In this document: positions 21,861-34,300 of the stretch, piece by piece
How the letters are laid out: each line of letters begins with the position of its first letter
Numbering within the stretch: position 1 is the stretch's first letter
Assembly (NCBI RefSeq): GCF_030272615.1
Contig: NC_081406.1
Location: 184,239,770-184,303,769, forward strand
DNA length: 64,000 nucleotides
Reading direction: 5' to 3'
Source of the DNA: Cryptomeria japonica
Lineage: Eukaryota; Streptophyta; Pinopsida; Cupressales; Cupressaceae
Translations under genes and position numbers: made by a program
The notes under the pieces: generated by a model
Told to the model about the DNA's origin: nothing
Databases searched by the model: none
Seen by the model: only the letters and a program-made list of their open reading frames with translations

Positions 21861-22800
21861 AGTGCAATAATAACAGATGGTGAAAACCTGGCAAACAGGC
21901 GCTATCTATCAGCTAGCTCTTCCATCTATTAGTTCATGCATCCTTCCACTTGTATTTCATTTTCCATCAGTGTTGTCCATATCCATAATAAGCCTTTGTA
22001 CATACGCAGGCATCATAACTAATTTCTCACCATGGTTTGGATCATTGGGTATATCATAATAAAATTTGTTTCTAGGCTTGGGACAAAATCTTGCACCAAG
22101 CTGGGGGCAAAATTTTTGATCATTTTGAGCTTAATCACACATGTAGAGAAATGGTTAGCCAACACTTGTCAAGTGTAACTGAGACACGTCCAAGGTTGAA
22201 CACGAGATCAAATTATCAACCATCAAACTATCACATGTCAGTCTAAGCACATCACACACTTTTCAATGGATGATATATTTTGACTTTTATTATCTTGATT
22301 TTTGCTATCATGATTTCTAAGTGACTCCAAGATGTCTTTGACTAGAGGAACAAGGAAGGAACATGATATTTTTCTTGTTTGTTTTCTGTAAATTAATCAT
22401 TAATATGTGCAAATTTATCTCAGGACATGACATCAATGTATCATTGAAAACATTTTTGATTTGCATATAGAAATGGTTAATACTGCCTGTTTTACACAAG
22501 AAACACTTAGGTCATCTTGGTTTAATTATACCTCGATGCTTGTGCTAACTTGCAATATCAAAATCTAGGAAAGTGGCGCTCATGTCATCATGGTTCAATT
22601 ATACCATTGATGTTTGAACTCACTTCCCATATTTAAAAAACCTCAATGATTACACAAAGCAATAACCTAGTGATTGGTTTGATTGCAGCTTTGCATTTCA
22701 TTTGCATTTAGCTTGTATTTCATTCTTGCATTAGATCATAAAATCTCATCTTATCCAAGGCTAAATCTCTCGCAGGAATAATCAATGTATCATCATAGGT
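21861..22800 (+). other. 3' untranslated part of element B, upstream of LINE-1
   Basis: No coding potential seen. It contains GGGGGCAAAATTTTTGATC-type sequence and two similar blocks near 22500-22610 (GTCATCTTGGTTTAATTATACC and GTCATCATGGTTCAATTATACC). The exact junction with LINE-1 was not resolved. Confidence 0.5.
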
Positions 22801-22906
22801 GTATACACAATCAGATTGATGACTCATCTCTCTACAGATATTGTCGACCCAACACAAATCTTATGCTCCTCTCTTGAATCTGCCAACATCAGCACACCAA
22901 AGAAAC

Positions 22907-24575
22907 ATGGAGGGAACAACGTTTGCAGTGGGAAATTTGAAATCAAGAAATAGAGGGAATAGCAATGTTGGATCCTCTGGTTCTGAATCCACTGCAACTC
23001 AAGGACAAGCATTTGATGATGAGGATGGGAGGCAGGATGGGGACCCACAAATACAGGACCCTCCTCCTGATCATGATAACTTAAAAGATTCTCAAGATTT
23101 GAGCCCCAAGGAGGTGAAGTTTGACTCAGAGAATATCAAGGAGGGGTGAATACCTAAACCCTGGAATAGTCTCTTTGCAAGAAAAGCACCTGGTAAACCG
23201 ACTGGTAAATCATGTTTCCCCTTTGTGAAGGATATATCAGATAATAGAACGGGTAAACTTGCGATTGAGATTCTTGATATAGTTATTGATCATAGCATCT
23301 CTTTAATGTCTTTTTCTTTGGTGGGGAAATTTGTTGGACCTCGACCTAATATTGAGGATGTTAGGTCCTTTGTTAAGAGAAAATGGAGAATGAAAGGACA
23401 AGTTGATGTCTCTGCCTTGCCTAGAGGCTTTTTTGTTTTTTCTTTCTCCTGCGGGGAAGATATGGAAGTTTCTTTAAGTGGTGGCCCCTAGATGTTTGGC
23501 AAATCTTCTCTTTCTGTTAGAAAATGGTCTCCTAACATGGAACTCAATGATCCTTTCTTTGAATCTGCTTCGGTGTGGGTTAGGTTGCCTGGGCTGCCAT
23601 TGGAATACTGGGTGGAGGATGTTTTCTCAGGAATCACTAACTCCTTTGGGGAGCTTGTTGTGATAGACCCAATGATAGCATCTCGCAAGAGATTGGTGTA
23701 TGCGCACATCTGCGTCAACATATCACAGAATATGGACCTCCCAAGCACTATTGACATAAATTCCAAACTTGGGTTATGGGAACAATCAATAGAATTCAAA
23801 TCTCTCCCCTTTTGTTTGCTTTTCTTGCAAAAAAGCAGGTCATTGGGCTAAGGCTTGCCCCATCAACCCTAAAAAACCTGTGATGACAAATATTCATAAA
23901 CAGGTATGGAAAGAAAAAAATAATAACAAAGACTATAACAAGTTAGAAGGAAAAAGTGGAAACTCAGTTAATATATCTGAACACCTGGAAGCAGATAGCA
24001 CTGACTCTCCTAAGAACCCCCCTTTGAAGGGGAATAAAAAGAATGAAACTAGGGAGTTTGAGATTAAAATAGTCAATACCTTTTAGGCTCTACAGACACA
24101 GGCGAAGGAGAATGAAATCAATGAAGAGACACTTGAAGATGGTGAGATTGAGAATATCACTGATTCTCATCCTGAGGCTGTTCAGGAACCTATATCAAAA
24201 AAATATGAACACTGTTTAGAGGATGATTTTCAAGAACAAGAAATAAAACTGGGAAGGAGTAACAAGTTTGGGTCACCGCAGGTAAACTTAAATGTTGTAT
24301 TCCAGAACATAGGAGTCGATATGACTACATCATCCTAGAAAAGAGAAGACCTATGGAGTAACATGCAAGATGAGTCTAGAGCAGAACAAGAAGTAAACAC
24401 AATAGGAGATGGAAAGAAAATTAAAACCAAGAAGGTAGGAGGCCTTAATGGAGTAAAAACTAGAACTAGATCCAAGGCTGATTTTGGGGCTTCAAGATCC
24501 CCACCGAGACACAAAACTATGAAATGGCATAGGGACCAAGAGAGTAAGCAAAACATAGCTGATGGAAGGGAGTGA
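22907..24575 (+). pseudogene. LINE-1 ORF1 (nucleic-acid-binding, broken)
   Basis: ATG 22907 begins MEGTTFAVGN. After an acidic N-terminal stretch, a DUF4283-type domain is readable (LVGKFVGPRPNIEDVRSFVK, ASVWVRLPGLPLEYWVED, LVYAHICVNI). A frameshift near 23815 precedes a CCHC knuckle, CFSCKKAGHWAKAC, and then a charged tail (TRTRSKADFGASRSPP). ORF1 proteins of plant L1 elements bind the element RNA. Stops: TGA 23147, TAG 23489, TAG 24084 and TAG 24336. It ends 32 bases before the ORF2 ATG. Confidence 0.78.
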
Positions 24576-24607
24576 ACTATCAAGGAATCCTGCCCTCAGG
24601 CTTCCAA

Positions 24608-27600
24608 ATGAAGGTAATATCTTGGAATATTAGAGGCCTAAATGGTCTCAATAAACAGGATATATTAAGGAACCTCATTTGAGATCAAAATCCGGATATT
24701 ATCCTGGTTTAGGAAACCAAAATGAGTAAAGAGAAAGTGGAGAAATTAAAGTTTTTCAAAAATGGAGGGGCTTGTGGCAGTAGCTTGAATGGAGCCTCTG
24801 GCGGGGTTGCTATATTCTGGAATAAAAGCACAACCTCTGGAGATATGATTGATGTTGATGGAAATATTTTATCCTTAAAAGCTAAAAGCATCATTGATGG
24901 TAAGGAATGTGTCATCACTAATATCTATGCCCCTAACTCCAAATCCACTAGAAGTAAATTTTGGAATAAAATTCAGCATAAAAGAAATTCCTTCCCTTTG
25001 AACAACTGGGTTGTGATGGGAGATTTCAATACTCCTCTGCAAGACACTGAAAAATTTGGAGGCAGTCAAGCTCAACTAGACAACAGATCTGACTTGATGG
25101 AATTTATTAATGACAATGCTCTCATTGATATGGATCTCAACAGAGCTTCCTACACTTGGTCTAATCGAAGGGATGGTGAAGATCTCATCCAGGTAAGACT
25201 TGATAGATCCCTTGTTACTAATGATTGGATTCTTTCTCATAGATGCTCCCTTTCTGTTTTTAATAGAATTGGGTCAGACCATTATCCCATCTCTTTTGTT
25301 GTTGAGAATTTTAAGAATAATCAGAGTTTCCCTTTTCAGTTCAAAAAGATGTGGACCTCCCACCCTAATCTTAAAAAATCTATTGCTAAGTGGTGGAATC
25401 TTGATGTTAGTGGAACTGCCATGTATAAAGTTGCTAAAAAACTTAAAAACATCAAAACCAATATTAAGACTTGGAACAAGAAGGTCTTTGGTGATATCTT
25501 TGATTCAAAGAAAAAACTAAAGGAGGAACTAGACCAGATACAAAATTCAATATAGAAAGAAGGCTACAAAAAGTATTCCAAAGCCATGGAAGATGATGTT
25601 CTTGTCAAACTCCACAATATTATCTCTAGGGAAGAAATCTATTGGAGGCAGAGATATAGGGCTATATGGTTGAAGGCAGGGGACAAAAACACTAAATTTT
25701 TCCATATGACTTCTCTAAAACACAAGGCAACGAATAGAATCACAAGACTGATTGTTGAAAACAACACTCTACTTAATAAGGACGAAATAAGGGATGAAGC
25801 TGTTATATTCTTCAATCAACTCCTTACTAGTAACAAGGACATTGATCAAACCCACCAACTCAATTTGGTTAATATCATTCCTAAGGTCATTAACCCTATT
25901 CAGAATAAGGCCCTTACTGCTATCCTATCTATTGGAGAAATTAAAAAAGCTGTCTTTTCATTTCAAGGGGATAAAGCTTCGGGTCTTGACGCTTTCCCTA
26001 TGTTTTTCTTCCAAGAATTCAGGCATATTGTGGGGGAAGACACGGTTAATGCGGTCAAAGAATTCTTTGGATCTAGAAGAATCCTTAAGGAACTCAACTC
26101 CACTTTTATAGCCCTAATCTCCAAAGTTGTTGGGGCGGATTCTATGGGAAATTTTAGGCCAATTAGCCTATGTAACTCTTTCTACAAAATCATATCCAAA
26201 GTTATGACCACTAGAATTTTGGCGGTGCTTCCCTTCATCATCTCTAAGGAGCAGAAAGGTTTTGTTCCTGGTAGGCAGATTCAAGACTCAATTATTCTTG
26301 TTCATGAGAACATTCATTCCCTCAGTGCTGCTAAAAAAGAAGGCTTCTTGATAAAGTTGGATTTAGCGAAGGCTTATGATAGAGTGGAGTGGGATGTTCT
26401 CTTCAAAATCATGGGGGCTTTTGGTTTTGATGAAAAGGTAACCAAAATAATCAGAGAGTTGATCACCACTCCTATGTTCTCTATTCTGATTAATGGATCT
26501 CCTACCAATTTTTTTAAAACTTCAAGAGGGCTCAAACAAGGAGATCCCATATCTCCTATCTTTTTTACCATTTTGGCTAAAAGTATGAGCAGATTGATTC
26601 ATAATTTGAAACAAAACAAAACTATCAAAGGTCTTCAACCTTCCTCCGCCAATGTTTTTTTCTCTCATCAACAGTTTGTTGATGACACTATCCTCATGGG
26701 ATATTCTTTTGTCAAGGAGGTTGATGCCTTCAAAACTGCTCTTAACTCCTATGCTTTGGCTACTAGTTAGCAAGTCAATTGGGACAAATTGGCTATTTAC
26801 TTCCTGAATACTCCGGTCATAAGACAACAAAAAATTGCTAAAATTATTGGGTGCAAAGTGGAAATGCTCCCTTCCACCTATCTAGGTCTTCCCTTGGGTT
26901 TAGCTCCCCCAAATTCTTTCTGGAATATGCTTATTGACAAATTCAATAAAAGACTTGCTGGATGGAAAGGCTCAATGTTATCTCAGGCTGGGAAACTGCA
27001 ACTCCTTCAAGCCACTCTTCAAAATCTCTCTGTTTATGCCCTCAGCCTATTTGGTATCTCGGCTAAATTTGCTAAAGCAATGGAAAGAATCTAGAAGAGA
27101 TTTTTATGGTCAGGAGTGGAAGAAAAAAGAGAATATCCTTGGTTGCTTGGGACAAAGTGTGTAGACCAGAGAGCAAAGGGGGGTTGGGGATTAAAGCTCT
27201 AAAAACCTTTAACAAAGCTCTTCTTGCTAAACAATTATGGAGAGCCTATGATACTAAGAAAGATTGGAATCAAATTTGGTTTGACAAATACATTTAGAAT
27301 CAACCTATCCAAGGGGTCCTTAACTTTGAAGACATCCCTATTGGATCCTTCATCTGGAATAGCATTACTAAATCCATAAAAGTGGCAAAAGCTGGGGCTG
27401 GATGGGTTCTTGGAAAAGGTGACAGAATAAGGTTTTGCGAAGACCCCTGGATGAAGAATGAAGCTCTGTATGATCAAAACAATAGTCAAATTATTGAGGA
27501 GTGTAAAAGGAGGTTTGGGCTTATGGTGTGTGACTATTGGAAGGAGGACAAGTGGGCTAGGCTTGATGACATTCACTCTGGATTTTCTCCCTCCAGAAGG

Positions 27601-28790
27601 AGTTGCTATCCTTTTCCCCTAACAAAGACTATGATGATGTTTTCCTCTAGAAAAGTGATCCTAAAGGGGAATTTACAGTTGCCTCTGCCTATTAAAACAC
27701 CTTTTCTCAAACCAGCAATCCCATTTGGAGTAAAGTTTGGAACAACATTTTGATCCCTAAAGTCAACATTTTCTTTTGGCTTGCTTCTTGTAATAGTACC
27801 CTTACTCTTGACAATTTAATCCGAAGAGGTTTCAAATTCCCTAATAGATGTGAGCTATGCTAGAAGGAGGGGGAATCAGTTGATCATCTCTTTTTTCACT
27901 GCTCTTTTATCTGGGATATTTGGTGCAAAATGTGGGAAAAATGGAAAGTTAATTTGGTTATGAACAAGAGTATCAAGGATATTATCTGGCAATGGAATTT
28001 TCCAACCAAATGCCAAATTATCAAGAACCTTTGGTCTTTGACCCTCCCCATGATTTTTTGGGGCATTTGGAAAGAAAGAAATAGTAGGATATTTAGGGAA
28101 GCTAAGTGTAATACTCAGGTGGTCTTTGAAAAATTTTGCAGGGCTATAAAGGAGAACATCAATATTCCTTAGAAGAATAATCAGAAATGGTCTGTTACTG
28201 ATATGAATGATATGGAAAGAGACATACTCACTGAATGTAACCTAATGCATAAGGTCTATAGATTGGAAAATAAGAATAGGAGAGATAACATTGTCTGGCA
28301 TTTTCTTGAATATGACTGGATAAAGGTTAATTTTGATGGGGCGGCTAAAGGGAACCCTGGAAAGGCTGGTGGTGGAGTTATTAGAAATGCTCAAGGAATT
28401 TGCATTGCTGCTTTTGCTTCTCCTTTTGGGGTCCAAAATAACCATGTGGCTGAAGCTCTGGCAATGCTAAAGAGCCTCCAGCTAGCTCAAGAATTCAAAT
28501 TCAAAAAAAATTGGCTCGAAGGGGACTCTTTAAACATCATACAAGCCCTCAAAGGTACAAGTTTTGTTTCCTGGAATATTACCAATTTAATTAATAATGC
28601 TAAATATCTTTTAAATAACTATGTTAGCATTAGTATTACTCATACCTTTAGAGAAGGCAATAAGGTTGCAGATATCCTAGCCAATGAAGGGGTCAATTTG
28701 GAGAAGGATGTCAAATACATTGGAGAAACTCACATTAAAAGGGAGGTTAAAGAGCAATTATACTTTGATTGCATCAATGGGTCAAGTTAA
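24608..28790 (+). pseudogene. LINE-1 ORF2: endonuclease, reverse transcriptase, RNase H (broken)
   Basis: ATG 24608 reads MKVISWNIRGLNG, the start of an AP-type endonuclease that continues with VMGDFNTPL (about 25014) and GSDHYPISF (about 25272). RT follows: FRPISLCNSFYKIISKV, KLDLAKAYDRVEWD, SRGLKQGDPISP and FVDDT with its aspartates at 26681-26686. Next come FLWSG and a CHCC finger (RCELC, VDHLFFHC) near 27850-27900. The RNase H has NFDGAAKGNPG, AEALAM, EGDSLN and VADILANEG, so all four catalytic acids survive. Stops are TGA 24680, then TAG at 24710, 25553, 26768, 27092, 27295, 27648, 27861 and 28170, and TAA 27693; frameshifts lie near 27110, 27600 and 27750. Confidence 0.88.
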
Positions 28791-28857
28791 TCTCATGATT
28801 ACTTTCTGGGGAATGGTTTCCAAAGATAGATTTTGGGGGCAGATAAACTGTTAGATT

Positions 28858-30660
28858 ATGAGTGTTTTTTGGCATCATTTCCAAGATCATATGTGTGCAA
28901 AAGATTATAGTAATAATCACTGGGTTTGTGTGGCCATAAGAAGCAATTTCAAAACAACAAAAGAGTCTTTACATGGGAATTCCAAAAGTAACAAGTTTTC
29001 AGAGTCTTATTTGCGGATTGTGAACTGCAGCAGTGGGTATCTTTACTTGGAGCTCAGAATGGGTGGTAACCTAAACAGGAACGAGCCTCCAGGATGTGAA
29101 AATTGGAAGAGTGAACGAAAGGTCTGGAGAAGGCTCCATAGATATGGCTTCACTGACTATATGGAAAAGCTTAATAGAAGTAGAAATTATGTGTCTTATG
29201 GTTTTGCTAAAAGTTGGAGTAACAATAGAGTCACCCTGTTCGAGGAGAATTGGCAAATCGATGAAAACATGGTTGCAGAGGTCACGGGTCTCCAGACGGA
29301 GGGAACTAAATTCTACAGGGATCGGAAGTATGTAGCTGAAGCTTTCAAAAACTTCTTGAAGTTGGAGGATGAGAAGGACAAGCTTGTGAAGAAGGACAAC
29401 ATCTCCTACTACACTCCCCAGTAGGTAAAGCCTTTCTGGCAAAAAGTTCTAAGGGTTTTAATGGAGTATTTGACTGTGGATGGTAGATTTACAAAAATTT
29501 ATAACTATCATTTTTCTATTCTGAACCATTTCCATCATGGGGCTAAAATATCCTTGCCCTTCTATTTAGCATCCTCTCTAAATGAGAGCCTTGCAGACCA
29601 TGCTAAAAAGCCTAACTCTTACCCTTTAGCCCACCAGGGGCTCATTCTGCTAATATATGAACATCTAAAGGATAAGGCTAGGGCAACCAAGGATGACCCT
29701 TTGATCATTAATGCTCATATCTTTGAGAGTTGCAAAGACTCTGACTCGAATAGGGATCAACCCAACACCCCTACCCACAAAAAAAGGAAAGCTGAAATAG
29801 AGCATGAGGAAAAGGAGGTGCATTGTGATGAAGAAGAGGAAAAGGATAAGGACACTGATACTGAAATGGAGAAAAATAAGGATGAGAACTATGGTGAAGG
29901 GGAGGAAGGGGGTAATTCTAAAAACCCTCACTCTAACCCTAAGGGCTTAGAAAGTGAGAATGCTGCTCTGAATCCTAAGGAGTATGACAACCCTAACTTT
30001 GAGGAGACTGAATAGGGCAAGGACTCTACGAACACCATGTTGGACAATGCCCATAACTGCACTTTGGATTCCTTCAATTTCTAGAAATGGGTTGTCAAAA
30101 ACATCACCAGTATGCAAGGTAAGTAGAGGGAGCTAGAAGATAAGATTAATAAACTGATTAAGAATTCTAACTCTGGGAAACAGAATGAGGATACGGAAAA
30201 CAGTGAAGCTGAGGAGGAAATGGAGATGGAGGACTGGTTGGAGAAAGATCTGATCAAAGGGGACCTGAAACATTTGGAGGATGTTATTAGAACTCTAAAA
30301 GAGTAGGTGGAGGAGGACAAAGACAACACCAACACCCGTATTGCCCGTAATGAGAAGGCTTTGAAAAGCCTCATGAACCACAACCTCTAGGTCCTTAAAG
30401 TTTCTTCTGAGAATATGAATGCTTTGGTGGATCATTTGGAAAAGAAAAATCAGAATAAGAACTTGGTAATTATAGAAGATGCTCCAACCTCCAGCCCCAC
30501 CCACCAGAACCCTAGATGCAGAACTAGGTAGACCACTATTGGGAAGGACACCAAAATGAAAGAGAGCCAGCTGGGATAGGAAAACAATGACCTGAGGGAA
30601 GCAACCAAGGCGATGATGCTCTTGGTACAGAATGGTGAGGAAACTATGAAGAGTTTTTAA
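28858..30660 (+). pseudogene. LINE-1 ORF3: conserved extra reading frame downstream of RNase H
   Basis: About 600 codons in a single frame, with no frameshift but eight in-frame TAG codons (29422, 30013, 30082, 30124, 30304, 30388, 30529, 30577), ending at TAA 30658. Residues about 75-260 form a compact domain (KVWRRLHRYGFTDYMEKL, FAKSWSN, VTGLQTEGTKFYRDRKY, FWQKVLRVLMEYLTVDGR, LNHFHHGAKISLPFYL). A basic patch HKKRKAEIE follows, then a strongly acidic stretch, then a coiled-coil-like C-terminus (KHLEDVIRTLKE, VDHLEKKNQNKNLVIIEDAP). A homologous frame sits in the same place in LINE-2. I do not recognise a named function; its general layout recalls uncharacterised plant transposon-associated domains. 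Confidence 0.7.
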
Positions 30661-30835
30661 TTAACTTGTAATGCTAGGCTTGGGGCCAATTTCTTGCTGG
30701 CCTCTTGCTATCCCTTTCTCTGCTGTTGGTTTTTTTGCTGGTCTTTTGCAGCTGTCTTGTTTTGTTTCCTTCTTGGATATCTTTCGAATGCAATTGAGTT
30801 TCGGGTCCCTTAAAACCTATTTTTACCTAATCAAA
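30661..30835 (+). other. LINE-1 3' untranslated end
   Basis: T-rich sequence ending GTCCCTTAAAACCTATTTTT. LINE-2 ends with a very similar GTTCCTTCAAAACCTATTTT, which suggests a shared 3' tail recognised by the LINE machinery. In LINE-2 it can pair GGTTTTGA with TCAAAACC. Confidence 0.55.
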
Positions 30836-31405
30836 AACATCAACACATCTGAACCATCCTACAACAACATATCAACAAAATGTTAGTTCTTTATCCAATC
30901 AATCTTATCAATTGTATCAATTCACCTCATCTGGTCCATTCTATCATGTCTTATATCGGATGTATCTTTCCTGGAACCAGCTATTTTGAGCAAATCTTAT
31001 ACAATATATATCGTTCTTGAAACTAGACGTTGTGATCATCTTTGTCTTATACAGGATGTGTCATTCCTGAAACCGGACTAGATCTCGATCTTATTAATAT
31101 AATCAATCTTATCAAATTCAATCAATATTTATCAATCATCACATCCATAACCACATCATAGTGATCGAAGAATTCACACGTTCATCAATCAACATTGCAT
31201 AAATCAAATCATTTCTAATCGGGAAATTAATTTTGCAAAAATTCAAACACTCCAAAGGTCAATTATCTCAATTGATCTCCTGAGGGGGTATCATCGTATC
31301 ACAATTTATCAATTAATGTTTGGGGCATCCTATAGAACCAAGATCATATCAACATCATCAAAATGAGATTATTCTTTGAATCAACACGTCATCACACCTC
31401 GCTTC
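30836..31405 (+). other. 3' untranslated part of element B, downstream of LINE-1
   Basis: Non-coding. The phrase TATCGGATGTATC...CCTGGAACCAG recurs in variant form twice more (about 30953-31080), a short tandem degenerate repeat. It leads into the purine tract. Confidence 0.55.
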
Positions 31406-31419
31406 AAAGAGGGGCAGAA
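31406..31419 (+). other. Polypurine tract of element B
   Basis: AAAGAGGGGCAGAA immediately precedes the TG of the 3' LTR. Confidence 0.8.
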
Positions 31420-32509
31420 TGTATACACCTAAAAATGGTTTGAAGATAATTAATTAATCCCCCTTCCCAATTTAATTGAATTCATTAGCAATTTGATTAA
31501 ATTCCCTCATTCATCAACTTATTAATAAATATAAGGATTTATTTAATAGGTTCATTTTAATAGTCCCCTTTGATTAATTAATTTGAATTAATTAATCCTC
31601 CCCCCATTTAATTCATTTCTTCTAATCCCCTAATTAATTAAAATAAATCAATTTATGAGTTGTTGAAAGTTAATTAGCCTTTTCCTATTATTTGAATTTT
31701 TAAATTCAAATTACCCACATTCCTCCTAACTTCTAAGCACCTAACCTAACCCATTCCACCTAACCCTGGGTTTAACTAACCCTATCCTATCTTTCACATC
31801 CTAACCTCCTTATCCTAACCTCCTATGGGGTGGATATTCTCCCCTCGAGACACATGGTACTTATTCCACATGTCTCCTCCCTTGGACACTTTCCCTCTTA
31901 TGAGCAAGGCTCCTTGACACTTGTCACCACAGAGATGAAAAGTGTCCCTCCCTCCAACCTCTTCTCCAACCTCCTCCAATTTGACCCTTGATATCTTCAT
32001 GTTCAATCTTGACCATTGATTCCTGCCACCTCACCCATGGCCTTGGAAATCCTATAAATATCCCCCATTTTCGGGCACAAAGGATCCCATCTCATATAAT
32101 TTTAGGCATTGTTATTATAGGTACATCATTCCTAAAATTCTAGTTTAGCATTGTTATCATGTTTTGCATCTTAGATCTAGCCAAATTTGATCATATTCTA
32201 GCATAATAAATCTCTCATTTAGGTTAATCATGCATCTCATTATCTTAATTAGCTTCTTGCATCAATCTAGTATAATCATACACTCATCTAGCTTGCATAT
32301 CATATCCTTTTAAATCCTCCATCTAGGTGTAGTCAAGTCATTGGGATTGCTTATCCAGATCTAAGAGAAAATCCATACTCGCATCTCTTAGGAGGCGATG
32401 GGTTGTTTTTTCATGGTTTATCTTTCATTTAATTTCAATTTGCTAACCATGCTTTTAATGATCTATTGAGTGTTTGTGTTGCAGCTGTAGGTATCCTACT
32501 TCACACACA
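31420..32509 (+). repeat. 3' LTR of element B
   Basis: 1090 bp, TGTATACACC...CTTCACACACA, with TATAAATA at 32053-32060 as a plausible TATA box. It aligns along its length with 11185-12288. Confidence 0.85.
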
Positions 32510-34300
32510 AGGCAATACCTATGTTTTTGACTGAAAAAATATATAGGTTAAGGCAACGAGTCAGACCACCAGCCTACTTGACCCAACCGCAAATTTGACA
32601 TTACTCGTGTACACTTTAGTCTTTCTATCACTAATTTTAGAAACAATCTTATCAACACAAACTTATCCTCCTAAGTTGACACCTTGACAATCTTGTTGGC
32701 ATCAAGTCATCTTTCACACTAAGGGTTCCTTAGTTTTTAGAATATAGAGGTCCTCTCTTTCACAATTTGCTACTTTGACCTAGTTTTTTGAGGTATTGGA
32801 CCAATTGTTTTGTGCGTTAATTTAGGTTTGGCATATATTATTGTTGTTTCTACATATTTTCTACCGTTTTACATTTGTGTCACCTAGTGTTATGTTTCTA
32901 CTTTGAGAAGCTACATTTTTGTAGCATTCTGATGCATTTTTATAACACCTTGCTACGGTTTTGACCTTTGTTATTGTGTTTTTTCTCCATTTAAAGTAAT
33001 TTTAGAGTCCTTGAATCATTCCAACATAGATTTATAGGGTTTCTGATATGTCTTTCTAGTCTTTACCCCATTATTGAGTCATCCATAGAGTCTTTGTTTC
33101 ATCTTCTTTCTCATATTAAGCCTTGTCAAAATCAACCTATCATCTCAGGTTAAAAAATTGTCTTTGTCACCTTGATCTTACATCAAAACTTGAGATCAGT
33201 AGGTGGTCTTTTTCTTAGATTCTATCATCACTTGGTAGGAAATCATTTTAGTTTCTTGAGCTAGATTAGTTTACTATGGAATTAATTTGCTGGAAGTATG
33301 AGCTTGTATGGTTGTCATTGACATCAAACCTAGATATCCAGATGGATTTTAGTTTGGATATGCTCTTGGTTATTGAAACTGTGGTTTGTGTTGTAGATTG
33401 AGTTTGGTATTTTTGGTGTTGGTTTTGGAATTTCAGTTTCGATGATTATTTCTATTCTCTTGTAGTAAGTGTGTCTGTCAGACTAGTCTGAAAAGTCTTT
33501 GGTAGCCTTTGAATATGTTGTAGATTGTGTTGTGGTTCAATAGATGTGATTTTATGACTCATTTTTTATTATTAGTGTTCTTCTCTGGTGGTTTCTTTTC
33601 CCACAGGAGAGATTTGTTGTTTCATGTTCGAGACATTTAGTTGTGTTATGTTTTAGGAGGTATTTTGCATCAAAGGATGCTCTTTGGTTGACTAATCTCT
33701 ATTTCTACATGTTACATTTTGTATCACCTTTGGGGAATGTACTAGCACATGTAGATCATTGGATTCATTTCAAAAGGATGTATTGTGATGTGTTTTGGTT
33801 CCCTTATTCTTCTGGAGTGGATTGCTTCGAGTATTTTTGGTTCAGGTGGCTTATTTTATATAATAATGCTTATTTTATTTTTTGTCGATCCTCAATTAGA
33901 TTTTCAATGATCTATCTCATTTTTAAGGAGTGAAAATGTATGAGTTGAATGAATTCTATATGGATTTTATGTGAATTGATGAGAAGAGCACACGAGTGAT
34001 GTGCAAGTATATATGAGAGTACAAAAGTCAGAGATTTGAAGGTGATATATTCAATAAGATAGTGGGTTGTGATAGTGGTGGTTATTAGAGGTGTTTGAAA
34101 TGATGTTGGTTTCTTGATAAAGTTGTGTAAGGAAAATTTCATGGTCAAGAGATCCTTCTTAGTTTCAATTCTACCATTTCCTTTGTTGTTGATTGATAGT
34201 GATTCCTTTGGCAACAACTTGTATCTTTCCCTCAAGCATTGATTCTTGGTTGTGCAAGTCCTTGTATCTTGCCATAAGGTAATGTGCCTTAGCCTTGCAA
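32510..34300. other. Unassigned stretch right of element B
   Basis: No supported gene. T-rich, with scattered short frames (the longest is 33643-33933) that carry no motif. Part of it may be the body of the Copia LTR whose end is seen at about 34380-34450. Confidence 0.45.

Larger units (their letters stand above)
22800..30835 (+). mobile_element. LINE-1: L1-type LINE with three ORFs, nested in element B
   Basis: Order on the plus strand: ORF1 with a DUF4283-like domain and CCHC knuckle; ORF2 with AP endonuclease, RT, zinc-finger and RNase H; and a further long frame, ORF3. The 3' end shares CTTAAAACCTATTTTT-type sequence with the end of LINE-2. The insertion splits the 3' untranslated part of element B. 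I did not find a convincing target duplication or poly-A tail, so both ends are approximate. Confidence 0.82.
11185..32509 (+). mobile_element. Element B: decayed Tat-like Gypsy LTR retrotransposon with nested LINE
   Basis: LTRs at 11185-12288 and 31420-32509 bound a 19 kb interior; without the nested LINE-1 it is about 11 kb. The domain order Gag, protease, RT, RNase H, second RNase H, integrase on the plus strand is that of Tat-type Gypsy elements. The primer-site-like TGGCGCCCATCGTGGGGC and the purine tract are in place. The coding part is full of stops and shifts, the LTRs differ by many substitutions and two sizeable indels, and the flanking five bases (ATAAC and AGGCA) do not match. This is an old, inactive copy. 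Confidence 0.85.

Noticed and set aside
22907-30660. Reassigned TAG codon as explanation for TAG-rich LINE frames
   Set aside because: Other elements in the window end properly at TAG and show TGA and TAA decay too; CHG deamination explains the bias without a code change.
22741-30900. Target site duplication of LINE-1
   Set aside because: I compared sequence around both ends and found only short weak matches; no duplication can be supported.
33643-33933. 96-codon frame with aromatic-rich text
   Set aside because: No motif or homologous copy in the window and no exon signals; composition follows the T-rich sequence.
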